Shown here in pieces: positions 42,689 to 52,476 of a stretch of DNA of 64,000 nucleotides; within the stretch, counting starts at the first letter, position 1; each line of letters begins with the position of its first letter. The notes below the pieces were generated by a model. It was given only the letters and a program-made list of their open reading frames with translations. It searched no databases and had not been told where the DNA came from. Origin of the DNA: Micavibrio_A sp041655955 (lineage in GTDB: Bacteria; Pseudomonadota; Alphaproteobacteria; Micavibrionales; Micavibrionaceae); assembly GCA_041655955.1 (NCBI GenBank), contig JBBAEN010000001.1, positions 62,001-126,000 of the forward strand, in the 5' to 3' direction. Made by a program: the position numbers and the translations under genes.

Positions 42689-44401
42689 ATGCTGAAAAAA
42701 CTACGGATTGAACAATTCGTCATTATCGACAAGCTTGAGCTGGAGCTTCAGCCGGGCCTCACGATCCTGACCGGCGAAACGGGCGCGGGTAAGTCCATTT
42801 TGCTGGATGCCACGGGGTTGTTGCTCGGCGAAAATTCCGACAGGGGCGCTATCCGTCAGGGGCAGGATCAATCCATCCTCGAAGCCGACTTTGAATTGCC
42901 GCCCTCTCACCCTGCAAAGGCTTTTCTGGCCGAAAAGGGGTTGGTGGATGCGGCGCAGGCGCAATTTACGACCCGCCGCGTTTTAAAACGCGTGGGCGAG
43001 GACGATATTTCCCTTAACGGCAAGAAAATCGACCTGCCGCTTTTAAAGGAGGTCGGGGAGTTCCTCGTTGAAATTCACGGCCAGTTCGCGAACCAGAGCC
43101 TTCTTGCGCCGGAAAACCAGCTGCATCTTCTCGATCTTTCCGGCGGCTTCCCGCCCGAAATCCTTGCCAATGTCGCCGATGCCCTGCGCGACGTCAAACG
43201 CACGGCAAAAGAGCTTGAGGAAGAAAAAATATTCCTGACCGCACATAAGCGCGAAGCCCCGCACATTGAAAAAATCGTCGCCCGCTTTGAAAAAATCGGG
43301 ATGAAGCGCGGCTTTATCGAGGAGGTCGAGGCGGAATATGCAAGGCTTCGCACCGCGCGCGAAACGTCGGAATCCTTTCAGGCGATCCTGTCCCAGCTGA
43401 TCGCCGCGAACGGTATCGTGATGGGGCTGGCGTCCGCGGAAAACATGATCCGCAACAACCCCGATCTGGATGCGGAAAAAGTCGAAAAACTTGCCGACCA
43501 TTTGAAAACGGCGCTCGATAATTCCCGCGCAGCCGTCACGGAGATGCGCCGCATCGCGCCGGAATATGAAATAGATACAGGCCCGCTCGAACATTATGCG
43601 GGGATACTGGATGTTCTCGACGATATATCGACCCAGGAGGAAGTCCCGTTCGAGAATCTGACGGATTTCTTTGAAGAGATGGCGTCCAAGCGCGACCGGT
43701 TGAAAAATGGCCGCGAGAATATCGCCCGTATGGAAGATGCGCTGATCGAAGCGAAAAACAGCTATCGCCACCATGCCCATATCCTGACCGAAAAACGGAT
43801 CGAGGCGGGCGAGAAATTAAGCGCGGCGATTACGGCGGAGCTTGCGCCGCTCAAACTCGAAAAAGCGCAGTTCGAGGTCAAGGTCGAAGAAAAAGCCGAT
43901 ATGCCGTGGACGAGGCTCGGCATCAATAAAGTGACCTTTACCGCGCGAATGAACCCCGGCATGCCCTTTAGTCCCGTTGCCGAAACGGCGTCGGGGGGAG
44001 AGCTTGCAAGGCTTATCCTCGCGCTGAAGGTCGTGGTGCAGAAAGTGCAGACCATCCCGACGCTTATCTTTGACGAGGTTGACACGGGGATCGGCGGCGC
44101 CGCCGCCGCCGCCGTGGGCGACCGTCTTGCGATGCTTGCCGATACGACGCAGGTTCTTGTGATTACGCACAGCCCGCAAGTCGCCTCGCGCGGCGATCAG
44201 CATCTTCATGTCAGCAAGGCCTCCGAAGGAGAGGTTACGCGCTCCGTCGTCAACAGCCTGCCGCTCGAATCCCGCATCAATGAAATATCGCGCATGCTCG
44301 CGGGCGATGTCACGACGGAAGAATCTAACGCCGCCGCCCGCAGCCTTATCAACGAGGCCCGCAAAACCGATCAGGCCCGCCGCGCAAAACTGGCATCGTA
44401 A
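42689..44401 (+). CDS. recN: DNA repair protein RecN
   Basis: This SMC-like ATPase handles double-strand breaks. The 570 residues have the Walker A GETGAGKS at 29-36, a long central coiled coil (about 160-390), the ABC signature SGGELARLILALK near 440, and Walker B TLIFDEVDTGIGG near 460, followed by LVITHSPQVA. No alphaproteobacterial LexA box is seen in the 169-bp upstream region. It is followed by tRNA-Pro on the opposite strand. Confidence 0.98.
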   Translation: MLKKLRIEQFVIIDKLELELQPGLTILTGETGAGKSILLDATGLLLGENSDRGAIRQGQDQSILEADFELPPSHPAKAFLAEKGLVDAAQAQFTTRRVLKRVGEDDISLNGKKIDLPLLKEVGEFLVEIHGQFANQSLLAPENQLHLLDLSGGFPPEILANVADALRDVKRTAKELEEEKIFLTAHKREAPHIEKIVARFEKIGMKRGFIEEVEAEYARLRTARETSESFQAILSQLIAANGIVMGLASAENMIRNNPDLDAEKVEKLADHLKTALDNSRAAVTEMRRIAPEYEIDTGPLEHYAGILDVLDDISTQEEVPFENLTDFFEEMASKRDRLKNGRENIARMEDALIEAKNSYRHHAHILTEKRIEAGEKLSAAITAELAPLKLEKAQFEVKVEEKADMPWTRLGINKVTFTARMNPGMPFSPVAETASGGELARLILALKVVVQKVQTIPTLIFDEVDTGIGGAAAAAVGDRLAMLADTTQVLVITHSPQVASRGDQHLHVSKASEGEVTRSVVNSLPLESRINEISRMLAGDVTTEESNAAARSLINEARKTDQARRAKLAS

Positions 44402-44549
44402 ACCGCCGCTTGAAACGCCCTATTGTGAAAACGGGCCTGCATAAAAGGGTTCGAATGCGTCCCCGCGCGCAGTAAAGCCCGCGCCGCATAGAGGCATATA
44501 AAAGGAAGGTTTCAGGCCCTCATCGAAAGAGGCATCATCTTGAAAATTA

Positions 44550-44626
<77 letters not shown>

Positions 44627-44701
44627 ACTCCTGTGGATGGGGTTTTTATAGGGGATCGGGGCGGGGTTTGTCCAGAGGGTCTTTTGGGGGCCGGAAACGC
44701 C

Positions 44702-45718
44702 CTAAAAGCTCCGCTCGACCGTATAAACGGCCAGGGAATCCAGCAGCGCCCGCAACGGGGAATCCGGCGCTTCGGCCAGCGCTTCGCGGGCAAGGCGGCA
44801 ATAATGGCGGGCCAGATCCAGCCCGGCCTCCAGCGCGCCGTGACGGGCGAGGATGGACTGGGCGCGGATGAGGTCGCTGTCATTCTGATCGCGTTCGGCG
44901 AGGGTGCGCTGCCAAAAGGCCCGCTCCTCGTCATTGGCTTTTTGAAGGGCGATGATGATGGGCGCGGTCATCTTGCCTTCGCGGAAATCATCGCCGACGG
45001 CCTTGCCGAGCTTTGCGCGATCGGCGTTGTAATCGAGAAGGTCATCGGCAATCTGGAAGGCGATGCCGAGATTCATGCCGTATTCGGCCATGATGCGCAC
45101 GGCGTTTTCGTCGCTTCCGGCAACCAGCGGCCCGACTTCGCAGGCGGCGGCGAAAAGGGCCGCCGTCTTGCCCTTGATTACATCGAGATACGCATCCATG
45201 TCGGTTGCAAGATCGCCTTGCGTCGAAAGCTGAAGCACCTCGCCCTGCGCGATAATGGCGGAGGCGTCGGACAATGTTTTAAGGACGTCGAGATTGCCGT
45301 CTTCGACCATCAATTGAAAGGCGCGGGAGAAAAGGAAATCACCGACCAGCACGCTGGCCTCGTTGCCGAACACGGCGTTGGCGGATTTCTTGCCGCGCCG
45401 CTCGTCGCTGGCATCGACGACGTCGTCATGGAGCAATGTCGCCGTATGGATGAATTCGACGGCGGCGGCGAGCCTGTGGGCGCGGGTCATATCGGCGCCG
45501 AAAAGCTTTGAGGCCGCAAGGGTCATCAGCGGACGGATGCGTTTCCCGCCCGCCGCAATCAGATAGCCCGCCAGTTGCGGAATCATGGGGACGGGGGAGT
45601 CCATGCGGGCGATAATCATCGCATTGACCGCATCCATATCGGCGGCGAGCAGGGTTTGCAGCCCCTCAACCGGATTCCGGCGCTCTTTTTCGTCTTGCTT
45701 GCGGTTTAACCCTGTCAT
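44702..45718 (-). CDS. ispB: Polyprenyl diphosphate synthase (octaprenyl/decaprenyl type)
   Basis: This trans-prenyltransferase builds the ubiquinone side chain from isopentenyl diphosphate. The 338 residues carry the first Asp-rich motif LLHDDVVDASD near 95, followed by RRGKKSANAVFGN, and the second motif IADDLLDYN near 223. The absence of a bulky residue before the first motif fits a long-chain product, but chain length cannot be read directly. It is divergent from the TrmN6-like gene and ends near tRNA-Pro. Confidence 0.93.
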   Translation of the reverse strand: MTGLNRKQDEKERRNPVEGLQTLLAADMDAVNAMIIARMDSPVPMIPQLAGYLIAAGGKRIRPLMTLAASKLFGADMTRAHRLAAAVEFIHTATLLHDDVVDASDERRGKKSANAVFGNEASVLVGDFLFSRAFQLMVEDGNLDVLKTLSDASAIIAQGEVLQLSTQGDLATDMDAYLDVIKGKTAALFAAACEVGPLVAGSDENAVRIMAEYGMNLGIAFQIADDLLDYNADRAKLGKAVGDDFREGKMTAPIIIALQKANDEERAFWQRTLAERDQNDSDLIRAQSILARHGALEAGLDLARHYCRLAREALAEAPDSPLRALLDSLAVYTVERSF

Positions 45719-45799
45719 AAACCTGACTTAGACCAGCCTAGGGCGGGCCGCAAGGTATTTTATGCGGCATGGAATTTATAAGGAACTTAAAGGCGTTTT

Positions 45800-46540
45800 A
45801 TGACGGAAATACCCCCTGAAATCCATGTTCTCGACCATAAAGTCCGGCTTTTACAGGCGAAGGACGGTTTCAGGACGTCCATGGATTCCGTGTTTCTGGC
45901 CGCCGCCTGCCCTGCAGAGGGGGAAAACCGCGTTCTGGATATGGGAACGGGGGTTGGCGGGGCCGCTTTTTGCCTGCTTTGGCGCTGCCCCCAAATCCAT
46001 GTGACGGGGCTGGAAATCCAGCAAAGCCATGTCGATCTGGCCCGCGCCAATATCGCCCTGAACGGCGCGGCGGGGCGGGCCGATTTTATCTGCGCGGATA
46101 TACGCGCCTCTATATGCGATGAGAATGCGCGCTTCGACCATGTCATATGCAATCCGCCTTATCTGGATTCAGGAACCTATACCCCGTCATCTTCGGCGGA
46201 AAAAGCGGTGGCCCTCGGCCATGATGGCGGCGAGGTGACGTTAAAAGACTGGATTGACGCGGGCTTTCGCAACCTGAAATCCGGCGGCTCGATAACGATC
46301 ATTCACCGCGCGGATTATACCGATAAAATCATCCGTGAACTGGGCCGGAAATTCGGCGCTGTGGAGATTTTTCCCCTTTATCCCAAAGAGGGGCAGGCGG
46401 CCCGCCGCGTTATTATCCGCGCGCTAAAAGATCGAAAGACGCCGGCGTCCCTTCATTACGGCATTGTTTTACATGAAGAAAACGGGGATTATACAAAGGA
46501 AGCCGATGCCATCTTGCGCAGCGGCAAGGCAATTGGATAA
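45800..46540 (+). CDS. TrmN6-like N6-adenine methyltransferase
   Basis: The 246-residue SAM-dependent methyltransferase has motif I LDMGTGVGGAA near 46-56 and the N6-adenine motif NPPY near 117, as in TrmN6 (YfiC), which modifies A37 of tRNA1-Val. EIQQSHVDLARANIALNG near 72-89 is also typical. Homologues include other small-molecule or RNA methyltransferases, so the substrate is inferred. AAAGGCG is spaced 6 bases. The gene runs directly into the S49 peptidase gene 9 bp later. Confidence 0.85.
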   Translation: MTEIPPEIHVLDHKVRLLQAKDGFRTSMDSVFLAAACPAEGENRVLDMGTGVGGAAFCLLWRCPQIHVTGLEIQQSHVDLARANIALNGAAGRADFICADIRASICDENARFDHVICNPPYLDSGTYTPSSSAEKAVALGHDGGEVTLKDWIDAGFRNLKSGGSITIIHRADYTDKIIRELGRKFGAVEIFPLYPKEGQAARRVIIRALKDRKTPASLHYGIVLHEENGDYTKEADAILRSGKAIG

Positions 46541-46549
46541 GGTGGCCTT

Positions 46550-47467
46550 ATGGCAGGCAATGATATTCCCGATGAGATTGATGCAGGAAAAAGCCGCTGG
46601 GCGCGTTACCTGGACGAGATACCGTTTATCGGCGATTATTTAAACCCGCGCGGCAAAATTGCGATCATTCGCATGGCAGGTGTTATCGCTGATAATTCAG
46701 TAATGCGCCGCGCCGGTATCAATTATCAAAAATTCAGGGAGGTTTTTGAAAAAGCGTTTGAAACGCCGCGCCTGCGTGCGCTTGTGCTGGTTATCAATTC
46801 CCCCGGCGGCGCGCCCGCGCAATGTTCGCTTATTGCCTCGCAAATCCGCACGCTTGCCGCGGACAAAAATATTCCGGTCTATGCGTTTATCGAGGACGTC
46901 GCCGCGTCCGGCGGCTATTGGCTTTCCTGCGCCGCCGATGAAATATACGCGCAGGAAACATCCATCGTCGGCTCTATCGGCGTTATTTCGTCCGGTTTCG
47001 GCCTTGATGGTTTTATCGCCAGACACGCCATAGAGCGCCGCATCCACACGGCGGGGCGCGATAAATCCTTTCTCGACCCGTTCCGGCCCGAAAAGCCGGA
47101 AGACGTATCGCGGCTGCGGGCGCTGCAGGATTCCATGCATGAAAATTTTAAGTCATGGGTGAAGGAGCGCAGGGGGACGCGGCTCGGCAGCAATGAAAGC
47201 GAATTGCTGGAAGGAGCCTTTTGGACAGGTGGCGACGCGCTTGCTTTGGGCCTTATCGACGGCATCGGCGATTATACGTCCGTGATGAAGGAAAAATTCG
47301 GCGAGGATATAAGGTTCAAATATTTCACGCCGGACAGGAAAACATTGCTTTCCGGCCTGTTGCCGTTCGGCGGCGAGAGCCGTCTTGCGTCCGGCGGGCT
47401 GATTGATGCGGGCGCGTTGATCGATGCAGCGGAAGAAAAAACATTCTGGGGGCGGTTCGGCCTATGA
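46550..47467 (+). CDS. S49-family serine peptidase (SppA/SohB-like)
   Basis: The 305-residue protein has the S49 core: NSPGGAPAQCSLIA near 82-95, VAASGGYWLSCAADEIYA near 118-135 with the nucleophile serine in ASGG, and GSIGVISSG near 142. The general-base lysine appears in RDKSFLDPF near 168. The N-terminus has no clear transmembrane segment, unlike classic SppA. The family degrades signal peptides or other membrane-released peptides. It sits 9 bp after the methyltransferase gene and overlaps the GNAT gene by 4 bp, so three genes are probably co-translated. Confidence 0.9.
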   Translation: MAGNDIPDEIDAGKSRWARYLDEIPFIGDYLNPRGKIAIIRMAGVIADNSVMRRAGINYQKFREVFEKAFETPRLRALVLVINSPGGAPAQCSLIASQIRTLAADKNIPVYAFIEDVAASGGYWLSCAADEIYAQETSIVGSIGVISSGFGLDGFIARHAIERRIHTAGRDKSFLDPFRPEKPEDVSRLRALQDSMHENFKSWVKERRGTRLGSNESELLEGAFWTGGDALALGLIDGIGDYTSVMKEKFGEDIRFKYFTPDRKTLLSGLLPFGGESRLASGGLIDAGALIDAAEEKTFWGRFGL

Positions 47468-47955
47468 TTTCGATCCGCCGTGCCGGTACAGGCGATATCC
47501 CCGCGCTTGAAAAACTTTATGCGCTTGCCGGAAAAAAGGATGACGGATATTTCAGGAAGGCGCTTGAAAGCGCCGATATTTATATGGCTTTCGGGGAAAA
47601 TACGGACGAGCCTTGCGGCTTTTGCCTTTTGAACTGGAGGCCGCGCTATGGTTTTTATAAAAAGCTCGGCATTCCCGAAATTCAGGATTTGAATGTCGCT
47701 CCCGCCCACCGGCGCAAAGGCATTGCCGGCGCCCTGATAGACTATTGCGAAAATCTGGCCCGCGAACAAAAATGCGATTATATGGGGATAAGCGTCGGGC
47801 TTACGAAAGATTACGGCCCTGCACAAATCCTCTATGCAAAGCGCGGCTATGTCCCCGACGGGAACGGCGTAACCTATGACAGGGACGGCGTGGCGAAAGG
47901 GCAGGCGTGCCTCGTCGATGACAATCTCGCCCTGATGATGGTGCGGGAATTGTAA
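47464..47955 (+). CDS. GNAT-family N-acetyltransferase
   Basis: The 163-residue protein has the GNAT acetyl-CoA motif A: DLNVAPAHRRKGIAGALIDYC near 76-96, including the R-x-x-G-x-A signature. It acetylates an unknown substrate. Its start overlaps the S49 gene stop (ATGA), implying translational coupling. It is the end of this small operon, meeting the convergent unknown gene immediately after its stop. Confidence 0.85.
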   Translation: MISIRRAGTGDIPALEKLYALAGKKDDGYFRKALESADIYMAFGENTDEPCGFCLLNWRPRYGFYKKLGIPEIQDLNVAPAHRRKGIAGALIDYCENLAREQKCDYMGISVGLTKDYGPAQILYAKRGYVPDGNGVTYDRDGVAKGQACLVDDNLALMMVREL

Positions 47956-48279
47956 TCAGCAAAGAGGCGCGGATTTCAACTTTTGCAAAAGCGGCTTGTA
48001 GCGCGCATGGAAATTGCGGGAGCAGCGCTTTAACTCCTCCGTGCAGACAGGCGGCAATTTGTTGATGGTCGGATCGGAAGAAAATAAAAACGCGTTTCTA
48101 AGCAGGGTTTCCAGCCCGTAATCGGCTTCGGCGATGCCCATGCGGACTTTCTCCGCCTGATCGACGATAGGCCCGAAATAATTCACCGCCATGTTATAGC
48201 CGACCTGTGCGCCCGCATCCCGGGGCTGAAAGCCGAATATTTCCTGACGCGCTGTCGCGGCGAGGCTCTGCGTGTTCAT
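47956..48279 (-). CDS. Hypothetical protein, 107 residues
   Basis: The small soluble protein has a helical N-terminal half (GFQPRDAGAQVGYNMAVNYFG near 16-36) and ends with three cysteines (PPVCTEELKRC and SAPLC). Its stop abuts the convergent GNAT gene with no gap. No family is recognised. It has 138 bp upstream before ppdK, which it opposes divergently. Confidence 0.5.
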   Translation of the reverse strand: MNTQSLAATARQEIFGFQPRDAGAQVGYNMAVNYFGPIVDQAEKVRMGIAEADYGLETLLRNAFLFSSDPTINKLPPVCTEELKRCSRNFHARYKPLLQKLKSAPLC

Positions 48280-48435
48280 TGTCCGATACCGATTTATTAA
48301 GTGTGTGCGCGGTTTTAGCGGCGTTTTCTAAAAAATGCAAGAAATTCATGCGCCAAAAGCGGCGGGATATTAAAGGATGAATTTTAACCAAAGAATCGCT
48401 ATGATTTTTGAAATTTCATGAAGGCAGGTATGCAG

Positions 48436-51126
48436 ATGGCACAGTGGGTCTATCCCTTTATTGCAGGTACAACGCAAAAGGGGGCGGGGTGGTCGAAAGA
48501 ATTGCTGGGCGGCAAGGGGGCCAACCTGATGGAGATGGTGACTCTAGGCCTTCCCGTCCCGCCCGGCTTTACCATCAGCACCGAAGTCTGCGCCTATTAT
48601 TACGAACATCAGGAAAACTACCCCGCCGATTTGAAGGCGCAGGTCGCGGAATCGCTTGCCGCCATCGAACGCTCGGTCGGGGCCTCGTTCGGCGATGTCG
48701 AAAACCCCCTTCTGGTATCTGTCCGCTCCGGCGCGCGCGTGTCGATGCCGGGGATGATGGACACGGTTCTTAATCTCGGCCTGAATGATGAAACGGTCGA
48801 AGGGCTTGCCGCCCGCTCTGGCGACGAGCGCTTCGCGTGGGATTCATACCGCCGCTTTATCCAGATGTACGGCAATGTCGTGCTTGGCATGGAACATCAT
48901 GACTTTGAAGAAATCCTCGAACAGCACAAACGCGACGCCGATGTGCGCGAGGATACGGAGGTCGATGCGGCGGGATGGAAAAAAGTCGCCGCCGCCTATA
49001 AGGCGATGGTGAAAAAAACACTGGGCCGCGACTTCCCGCAAAATCCGCAAGATCAGCTTTGGGGCGCTATCGGCGCCGTGTTCGGCTCATGGCAATCGGC
49101 GCGGGCGAAAACATACCGCCGGATTAACGATATTCCTGACGGATGGGGAACGGCGGTCAACGTGCAGGCCATGGTGTTCGGCAATATGGGCGATGACTGC
49201 GCGACGGGGGTCGCCTTTACCCGCGATCCGTCCACGGGCGAGAATTATTTCTACGGCGAATATCTTGTGAACGCGCAAGGGGAGGATGTCGTCGCCGGCA
49301 TCCGCACGCCGCAATCGCTCACCATCAAGGGCCGCGAAAAAGAGGGGAGCGATCTTCCCTCCATGGAAGAGGTTATGCCGGACGTGTTCGGCCAACTCGA
49401 CGCGGTGCGCGAAACGCTCGAAAAACATTACCGCGATATGCAGGATATCGAATTCACGGTGCAGCAGGGAAAGCTTTACATGCTCCAGACCCGCACCGGA
49501 AAACGCACCGCCGCGGCGGCCTTGAAAATCGCCGTTGATATGGTCGCCGAAAAACTGATTGGCGAGGATGAAGCCGTCCTGCGCGTCGATCCGCATGCGC
49601 TGGATCAGCTTTTACACCCGGCGCTCGACCCCGCCGCACCGAAGGACGTGATTGCGATAGGCCTGCCGGCCTCTCCGGGGGCGGCGAGCGGCAAGGTCGT
49701 TTTCGATTCCAATATGGCGGAAGACATGGCGAAAGCGGGCGAAAAAGTCATACTGTGCCGCACAGAAACATCGCCCGAAGATATTCACGGCATGCATGCC
49801 GCCGCCGGTATCCTGACGACGCGCGGCGGGATGACGTCGCATGCCGCCGTTGTCGCGCGCGGCATGGGGCGCGCCTGCGTCGCCGGCGCCGGTTCCATCG
49901 CGATCGATTATAAAAAGAAAATCATGACGGTGCGCGGCGTCACAATCGGTGAAGGGGATATTGTAACGATTGACGGCGGCACGGGCGAAGTGATGCGCGG
50001 CGCGGTGCCGACGGTTCAGCCGGAACTCTCCGGCGATTTCGCGAGCATCATGGGTTGGGCCGACAAGGCGCGGCGGATGAAGGTGCGCGCCAATGCCGAA
50101 ACGCCGCTCGATGCGAAAACGGCCCTGTCTTTCGGGGCGGAAGGGATCGGGCTTTGCCGGACGGAACATATGTTCTTCGACCCCGGCAGAATCCAGCATG
50201 TGCGCGAGATGATCTTCGCTTCCACCGCCGGGGCACGCGAAGCGGCGCTTGAAAAACTCCTCCCCGCGCAGCGCACGGATTTTGAAGAGCTTTTCACGAT
50301 TATGGAGGGAAGGCCCGTGACCATTCGCCTTCTCGATCCGCCTTTGCATGAATTCATGCCGCATAGCGACGCGGAAATCGCGCATTTTGCGAAGACGGCG
50401 GGGCTTGACGAAAACAAGGTGCGGCTGCGCTTTGCGGAGCTTGCCGAATCCAACCCGATGCTGGGCCATCGCGGCTGCCGCCTCGGAATTACCTATCCGG
50501 AAATATACGCCATGCAGGCGCGGGCGATTTTCGAGGCCGCCGTTAAAACGGGTGCGGAACCGGAAATCATGATCCCTCTGGTCGCGACGGGGCGGGAGCT
50601 TTCGATCCTGAAAAAACTCGTCGGGCAAACGGCGGAGGCTGTTTTTGGCAAGGCGGGAAAAACACTTTCCTATACGGTCGGCACGATGATCGAATTGCCG
50701 CGCGCGGCGTTGATGGCCGATGAAATCGCACAGGATGCGGCTTTCTTCAGCTTCGGCACCAACGACCTTACGCAAACGACGCTGGGCCTGAGCCGCGACG
50801 ACGCGGCGCGCTTCCTGCCGTCCTATGTCGAACAGGCCGTCTTTGAAAAAGATCCGTTTGTGACGATCGATCGCGACGGGGTGGGGCGGCTTGTGCGCAT
50901 GGCTTGCGAAAAAGGGCAGCAGGCGCGGCCCGGAATCAAGCTGGGCATTTGCGGGGAGCATGGCGGCGATCCGGCCTCCATCGCTTTTTTTGAAGAGGCC
51001 GGGCTGGATTATGTTTCTTGCTCTCCCTACCGCGTGCCGGTTGCCCGCCTCGCGGCGGCGCAGGCGGCGCTGCGTCAGGGGGCGAGGAAAGAGGCGCATC
51101 TTTCGATAAAACGCGCCGTGTCCTGA
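48436..51126 (+). CDS. ppdK: Pyruvate, phosphate dikinase
   Basis: This large enzyme interconverts pyruvate, ATP and phosphate with phosphoenolpyruvate, AMP and pyrophosphate. From ATG 48436 it has 896 residues; in-frame ATGs lie at 48418 and 48430, and I prefer 48436 because AAGGCAGG is spaced best. It shows the ATP-grasp region (GGKGANLMEM near 25), the phosphohistidine loop with TRGGMTSHAAVVARGMGR near 460-477, and the PEP-binding TIM barrel (GLCRTEHMFF near 572, SFGTNDLTQTTLG near 770). Its 3' end overlaps the convergent HAD gene by 52 bp. Confidence 0.98.
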   Translation: MAQWVYPFIAGTTQKGAGWSKELLGGKGANLMEMVTLGLPVPPGFTISTEVCAYYYEHQENYPADLKAQVAESLAAIERSVGASFGDVENPLLVSVRSGARVSMPGMMDTVLNLGLNDETVEGLAARSGDERFAWDSYRRFIQMYGNVVLGMEHHDFEEILEQHKRDADVREDTEVDAAGWKKVAAAYKAMVKKTLGRDFPQNPQDQLWGAIGAVFGSWQSARAKTYRRINDIPDGWGTAVNVQAMVFGNMGDDCATGVAFTRDPSTGENYFYGEYLVNAQGEDVVAGIRTPQSLTIKGREKEGSDLPSMEEVMPDVFGQLDAVRETLEKHYRDMQDIEFTVQQGKLYMLQTRTGKRTAAAALKIAVDMVAEKLIGEDEAVLRVDPHALDQLLHPALDPAAPKDVIAIGLPASPGAASGKVVFDSNMAEDMAKAGEKVILCRTETSPEDIHGMHAAAGILTTRGGMTSHAAVVARGMGRACVAGAGSIAIDYKKKIMTVRGVTIGEGDIVTIDGGTGEVMRGAVPTVQPELSGDFASIMGWADKARRMKVRANAETPLDAKTALSFGAEGIGLCRTEHMFFDPGRIQHVREMIFASTAGAREAALEKLLPAQRTDFEELFTIMEGRPVTIRLLDPPLHEFMPHSDAEIAHFAKTAGLDENKVRLRFAELAESNPMLGHRGCRLGITYPEIYAMQARAIFEAAVKTGAEPEIMIPLVATGRELSILKKLVGQTAEAVFGKAGKTLSYTVGTMIELPRAALMADEIAQDAAFFSFGTNDLTQTTLGLSRDDAARFLPSYVEQAVFEKDPFVTIDRDGVGRLVRMACEKGQQARPGIKLGICGEHGGDPASIAFFEEAGLDYVSCSPYRVPVARLAAAQAALRQGARKEAHLSIKRAVS

Positions 51127-51707
51127 TCGTCCAGCGGGCGGTCGAGGACATGCATGCCCGCCGCCCTGCCGCTCTCGACGCCTTTGGGGTCGTCCTCGAT
51201 GACGAGGCATTCGCCGGCGCCTATGGCTTGCCCCGTGACTTGCCGCATCTTCGTGAGGGCGGCGAGATAGGGGGCGGGATCGGGCTTGCGCCCCGCGTAA
51301 TCTTCCTTGCACAGGATGAATTTGAAATAGGGCGATAAGCCCTTTGCTTCCAGCGCGGGCGTGACCGAACGGATGCGCCCGTTGGAAACCACGGCCATCG
51401 GCAGGCCCTTTTCCTTCATCATTTCCAGCGCCTCAACCACGCCTTCACGGATTTCGATGGCCGGAATATGGCGGTGATACCAGCTATCTATCGCGTCGAT
51501 ATATTCGTCCCGCGGCGCTTTTAATCCGAGTTCGCCCGTAAGCCATTCCCAATTCTGGTTGCCGTTATTGGTATAGATGCGCTCTTTCCATGTATCGTCC
51601 AGATGGATGCCGTATGTTTTCAAAACCTCGAAATGCTTGTTCCAGTGATGCTCGAACGTCTTGACGAGCGTGTTGTCGGAATCCCAGAAAACGTAATTTA
51701 TCGTCAT
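51075..51707 (-). CDS. HAD-superfamily phosphatase (phosphoglycolate phosphatase-like)
   Basis: The 210-residue protein has the HAD motif I DSDNTL at residues 9-14 (D9 nucleophile, D11 acid/base), with a helical cap (15-85), VVSNG near 107 for motif II, a Lys in KPDP near 144 for motif III, and VIEDDPKGVESGRAAGM near 168-184 for motif IV. The substrate is a phosphorylated metabolite and cannot be named. Its start overlaps the ygfZ stop by 4 bp. The last 17 codons overlap the 3' end of convergent ppdK by 52 bp. Confidence 0.88.
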   Translation of the reverse strand: MTINYVFWDSDNTLVKTFEHHWNKHFEVLKTYGIHLDDTWKERIYTNNGNQNWEWLTGELGLKAPRDEYIDAIDSWYHRHIPAIEIREGVVEALEMMKEKGLPMAVVSNGRIRSVTPALEAKGLSPYFKFILCKEDYAGRKPDPAPYLAALTKMRQVTGQAIGAGECLVIEDDPKGVESGRAAGMHVLDRPLDDQDTARFIERCASFLAP

Positions 51708-52456
51708 AACGGTTTGATCGCTCCGTAATCGGTTTCGTGAAGTTTTTCATCCTTGAGCAGGGCAAGCCCGATAGCGCCGCAGGAAGAACGCATCTGCCCG
51801 CCATTGGGGAGGGCTGAAAACGGGGGGGGCGCATCGCCGTCGATGGCGACGCTATAAAGATGCTTTTTGGCAAGGCCGCGATAATGCATGCGGGCGGTGA
51901 GTTCCTGCCCCATATAGCATCCCTTGTTCCAGTCGATGCCGTTCAGCGCGTCGAGGCGCGCTTCGAGCAGCGTCGAGCGTTCAAGCTCCATGTCGCGGCT
52001 GCCGTCGGGGATGCAAAGGGCGATGCGCTTTTTATCCCAGACCTCGAACGCTTCTTCGCCAAGCCCGTCCGGCTTTTCAAAGGCGCGGCGGCCCAGATCG
52101 GGATGGCGGGGATCGGGCAGTCCCGCATCATGGCCGAAAACCGCGTGGACGGGATGGGATTCCTCATAGGAAATTTTCACTTTCGCGCGCAGGCGGAAGC
52201 GGGACAGGCGCTCATACAAATCCTTCGCCCGCTCGCCGCCCTCGCAATCCAGCAAAAAGAAGCCGTCGCCCGCATGGATGAAAAAATCATGGAGAAATTT
52301 TCCCTGCGGCGTCAAAAGACAGGCATAGAGGATGCTGTCCGGCGCGGCTTTTTCCACGTCATTGCTGACCAGCCCCTGAAGGAAGGAGGCGCGGTCTTCC
52401 CCTTCGATATGGATAAGCCCGCGATGCGGAAGCGCTATGGAGAATGGCTTTGACAT
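51704..52456 (-). CDS. ygfZ: YgfZ/GcvT-like folate-binding protein
   Basis: The 250-residue YgfZ-family protein helps assembly or repair of [4Fe-4S] enzymes through folate-dependent chemistry. The diagnostic motif KGCYMGQE is near residues 177-184, with the conserved cysteine, in the context GIDWNKGC. Earlier residues (FLQGLVSNDVEKA and LLTPQGKFLHDFF) fit the aminomethyltransferase fold. The gene is translationally joined with the HAD gene (ATGA overlap) and overlaps the first ATG codons of the divergent GT9 ORF only if an alternative start is used. Confidence 0.92.
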   Translation of the reverse strand: MSKPFSIALPHRGLIHIEGEDRASFLQGLVSNDVEKAAPDSILYACLLTPQGKFLHDFFIHAGDGFFLLDCEGGERAKDLYERLSRFRLRAKVKISYEESHPVHAVFGHDAGLPDPRHPDLGRRAFEKPDGLGEEAFEVWDKKRIALCIPDGSRDMELERSTLLEARLDALNGIDWNKGCYMGQELTARMHYRGLAKKHLYSVAIDGDAPPPFSALPNGGQMRSSCGAIGLALLKDEKLHETDYGAIKPL

Positions 52457-52476
52457 GGGCGCAGGATAACCGTCTA

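Noticed and set aside
49612..51312. A 566-codon open frame antisense to ppdK
   Set aside because: Its translation is Arg/His-rich low complexity and it is fully inside ppdK, a clear enzyme on the other strand. GC-rich genes often leave long open antisense frames.
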